A stretch of 8,312 nt of DNA from Rhodoluna sp. (GTDB lineage Bacteria > Actinomycetota > Actinomycetes > Actinomycetales > Microbacteriaceae), in NCBI GenBank assembly GCA_026393335.1, contig JAPLAJ010000172.1, positions 1 to 8,312 of the forward strand. The letters are read 5' to 3'. Numbering within the stretch: position 1 is the first letter of the stretch; each line of letters begins with the position of its first letter. The notes beneath the pieces were generated by a model, which was given only the letters and a program-made list of their open reading frames with translations, made no database searches and was not told the DNA's origin. Below, one piece after another: positions 6,438-8,312 of this stretch. The translations under genes were made by a program, and so were the position numbers.

Positions 6438-7627
6438 AGCCTAAAGCGCTAAGTAAGGCAACTAGAAACGATCGATGGGTTTCATTCTTATCGAGACCGT
6501 TAGAGCTGTCCTTTATTCGATGGATGTCTTCTTTTGGTCCAGTGGTCCGAATTCCCTTTATTGGCATTTTGGTTTCAGAGGGGACCATACTTCGAAATGT
6601 CTTGATGGACACCCAGAACTTTAGTAAAACTGCACCAGGGGGAACCAGCGATTTGTGGGATCCAATTTTGCGTGGTCCAGGCTTACTCAACATGTCAGGT
6701 GTGGATCACCTTGAACTCAAACGAAAACTAACTCCTCTGTTCAACGGCAAGGTATTAGATGAAATGGTTGGCGATACCATTCGTCGTTCAGCTAAAGAAC
6801 TAGCCGACCAACTCAGCTCAGGTGAAAAAGTAGATATCGTTTCGCACATAGAACTTATGGCTGCAAGGGTAGTTTGCACTTTGAGCGGATACGACATAGC
6901 TGAAACGGAAGAACGAGAGTTACTACTTCAATTGGATAGGGCTAGAGGCCTACTTCGTTTTGTCAAGCTAACTCGCAAGCAAATGCTTCCCCACGAAGTC
7001 AAAACTGCAATATCCGAACTTGAAAGCATCCATTTTAGAATCAGTGAAGCTTATGAACGCAATCAGGTAGCAACAATTCCTTATCTTCTGAAACAACATG
7101 GATTTAGTAAGGCAGAAGTTACTTCTATTATCACTGCCCTGATCATCGCAGGAACTGAGACAGTAATATCTCACCTGCCGAGATTCATTCAACTGCTGGT
7201 CACAGGCAAAGTAATCGCAAGCAGTGGGGCACCGGAGCTAGATCTGGATGAACTAATTCAAGAAGGTCTTCGAGTCACAGTGCCAACACCGGTGATGCTA
7301 AGGGGAGTCGTGGCACCAGCCAAGATAGGTAAGGTCTCTGTCAAGCCAGGGGATCGCATTCTGCTGGCGACCACATTGGCTTGCAGACGCGCAGGTGGAT
7401 TTGACCCTGAGCGTCCAATGCCTAAGGTGCTTCGTAATCTATGGTTTGGAGCAGGGGTTCATTTGTGCATTGGTATGCCTTTGGCTCAGCTAGAAATCCT
7501 AGAGGTTACTAAGGAACTAATAAATCGCTTTGGCGGCCAGGAACTAAGAATCGTAGAGTCAAGAATTCGCAAGGGCACTCTAACTGCCGGTTACTCAAAG
7601 TTGGTGGTGCAATGCCAACCTTCCTAG
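6434..7627 (+). CDS. Cytochrome P450 monooxygenase
   Basis: A soluble bacterial P450 of 397 residues, the usual length for the class. The heme-ligand loop is FGAGVHLCIG (338-347) with C345 binding iron; the ExxR motif is EGLR (277-280); the I-helix oxygen-activation motif is AGTET (239-243); and R290 fits the usual heme-propionate position. In the C-helix, His92 is followed at +4 by Lys (HLELK) instead of the usual Arg, a conservative change. No N-terminal membrane anchor is present. Ferredoxin and ferredoxin reductase partners are not in the window and must come from elsewhere. It overlaps the glycosyltransferase by four bases (ATGA) and the ligase by 16 bases. Its job is probably hydroxylation or another oxidation of the acyl chain made by the operon, possibly creating the hydroxyl that is glycosylated; this is inferred from context. 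The substrate is unknown. Confidence 0.93.
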   Translation: MKPKALSKATRNDRWVSFLSRPLELSFIRWMSSFGPVVRIPFIGILVSEGTILRNVLMDTQNFSKTAPGGTSDLWDPILRGPGLLNMSGVDHLELKRKLTPLFNGKVLDEMVGDTIRRSAKELADQLSSGEKVDIVSHIELMAARVVCTLSGYDIAETEERELLLQLDRARGLLRFVKLTRKQMLPHEVKTAISELESIHFRISEAYERNQVATIPYLLKQHGFSKAEVTSIITALIIAGTETVISHLPRFIQLLVTGKVIASSGAPELDLDELIQEGLRVTVPTPVMLRGVVAPAKIGKVSVKPGDRILLATTLACRRAGGFDPERPMPKVLRNLWFGAGVHLCIGMPLAQLEILEVTKELINRFGGQELRIVESRIRKGTLTAGYSKLVVQCQPS

Positions 7628-8312
7628 ACAAGCTGGAACTAATAGCCCAAAAACAGCCTCATGATCAGGCAATTGAAGTATCAGGGCAGTCCATCTCATT
7701 TCAGGAACTCTGGAGAAACATTGAACTTGTTTCATCAAATGCCTATCGTTTGGGATACCAACCGGGTGACACTTTTGTCTTTGCAAGTAAGCCAACACCT
7801 CAGTCAATCAGTTTGGTACTTGGTTTAGCCCGGGCAGGTCTGCGAGTTTCCTTCCTAGATCCTTTTACGGCTATCAACTCATTTCACGTTCGAATCGGAC
7901 TATTAGATCCAAAGTTTGTGATTGCAGAATCAACACTTTTCACAATTGGTTCTCCCAAAGCTTCCTTGTTGAGGAAACTGCTAAAGTTTACAATTGCCGA
8001 TTACGGTGCTATCTCAGGAGTTGATTTCTACTTCTCCGGCCGCAGGCTTCCCTTTCTACCAAAGCGGGCAAGAAGTATTAGACGCGAGTTCTTCAGCCCA
8101 GTAAGTCAGCTAGCTCCAATTCAGCGAGTCAAGGATTCGGATTCAATTATTGTTTTCACCAGTGGCACTACCGCAGAGCCTAAAGGTGTAGTTCACTCGC
8201 TGGAATCTATTTCAGCTAATTTTGCTGAAACTGCACGAATCTTTGATTTCAAAGAAAAAGATAGATTTTATTGTGGCCCAATCACAGTCGGGATGGTGGC
8301 TATGTCTTCAGG
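7612..8312 (+). CDS. OleC-like AMP-dependent acyl ligase / beta-lactone synthetase (partial, N-terminal 233 residues)
   Basis: Starts at ATG 7612 inside the end of the P450 gene (16-base overlap, GGTGG just upstream) and stays open to the window end. The ATP-binding P-loop of the adenylate-forming superfamily is at 183-192, TSGTTAEPKG, followed by VVHS; an Ala takes the usual second Gly position. The first 110 residues follow the family start (FLDKL, Q-A-I-E-V, F-Q-E-L, GYQPGD). The block KPTPQSISLVLGLARAG, then FLDP and a segment near DPKFVIA, resembles OleC, which activates a beta-hydroxy acid with ATP and closes it to a beta-lactone. No OleB hydrolase domain is fused in front, unlike the OleBC fusions of some actinobacteria. 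A fatty acyl-CoA or fatty acyl-AMP ligase is the main alternative. Family is firm; the OleC assignment rests on N-terminal resemblance and the neighbouring OleA-like gene. Confidence 0.8.
   Translation, partial: MPTFLDKLELIAQKQPHDQAIEVSGQSISFQELWRNIELVSSNAYRLGYQPGDTFVFASKPTPQSISLVLGLARAGLRVSFLDPFTAINSFHVRIGLLDPKFVIAESTLFTIGSPKASLLRKLLKFTIADYGAISGVDFYFSGRRLPFLPKRARSIRREFFSPVSQLAPIQRVKDSDSIIVFTSGTTAEPKGVVHSLESISANFAETARIFDFKEKDRFYCGPITVGMVAMSS

Larger units (their letters stand above)
4681..8312 (+). other. Four-gene overlapping operon for a condensed-acyl natural product (ole-like)
   Basis: Condensing enzyme, glycosyltransferase, P450 and ligase follow one another with 4-, 4- and 16-base overlaps and no internal gap, so they are almost certainly one transcript with coupled translation. 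The OleA-like plus OleC-like pair is the hallmark of head-to-head hydrocarbon and beta-lactone pathways; the glycosyltransferase and P450 add tailoring. OleB and OleD functions are not seen here. The operon continues past 8312. Confidence 0.7.

Noticed and set aside
6283..6693. 136-codon minus-strand open frame across the glycosyltransferase/P450 junction
   Set aside because: It is antisense to two genes with clear catalytic motifs and has no recognisable domain.
1..8312. CRISPR arrays, insertion sequences, rRNA genes
   Set aside because: No regularly spaced repeats, transposase-like reading frames, terminal inverted repeats of IS type or rRNA sequence were seen on either strand.

Overview
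The window looks like an actinobacterial chromosome segment. This rests on gene style only: Sec signal peptides of actinobacterial type, a large secreted CBM41/GH13 enzyme, a pntB relic, a bacterial-type cytochrome P450 and an OleA/OleC-like enzyme pair, in moderately AT-rich DNA. A low-GC freshwater Microbacteriaceae-type genome would fit, but no rRNA or housekeeping marker is present, so the placement is tentative.

Left part (1-4371): an AT-rich upstream stretch without a convincing gene; a small secreted two-cysteine, lysine-rich Ig-like protein (350-1027); a structured 297-base gap (1028-1324); then a 998-residue secreted GH13 alpha-glucanase (1325-4321) with three apparent tandem pullulanase-type starch-binding modules in front of a catalytic domain with all its key residues. 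The gap before the glucanase has two hairpins. The second hides a good Shine-Dalgarno sequence serving a 9-codon leader ORF whose stop overlaps the glucanase start (ATGA), and an upstream sequence can compete for the same anti-Shine-Dalgarno strand. This looks like a leader-RNA switch controlling the enzyme.

Middle (4322-4680): after a probable terminator for the glucanase lies, on the minus strand, the last ~50 codons of a broken pntB (NAD(P) transhydrogenase beta subunit) with in-frame stops and nothing recognisable upstream. It is a scar of an older gene order and marks the likely junction of a rearrangement or insertion. Next to it is a strong imperfect inverted repeat just before the following operon.

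Right part (4681-8312, running off the end): four tightly overlapping plus-strand genes (4-, 4- and 16-base overlaps): an OleA/FabH-type thiolase-fold condensing enzyme, a family 2 glycosyltransferase, a cytochrome P450 and an OleC-like adenylate-forming ligase cut by the window end. The condensing enzyme carries Cys-His-Asn plus a Glu where OleA has its extra catalytic glutamate. The ligase N-terminus resembles OleC (beta-lactone synthetase). Together they suggest a pathway in which two acyl chains are condensed head to head, and the product (beta-keto acid, beta-hydroxy acid, beta-lactone or derived lipid) is oxidised by the P450 and perhaps glycosylated. An ole-type operon carrying a glycosyltransferase and a P450 between the oleA-like and oleC-like genes is the most interesting item here. 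OleB- and OleD-like genes, if present, would lie beyond 8312.
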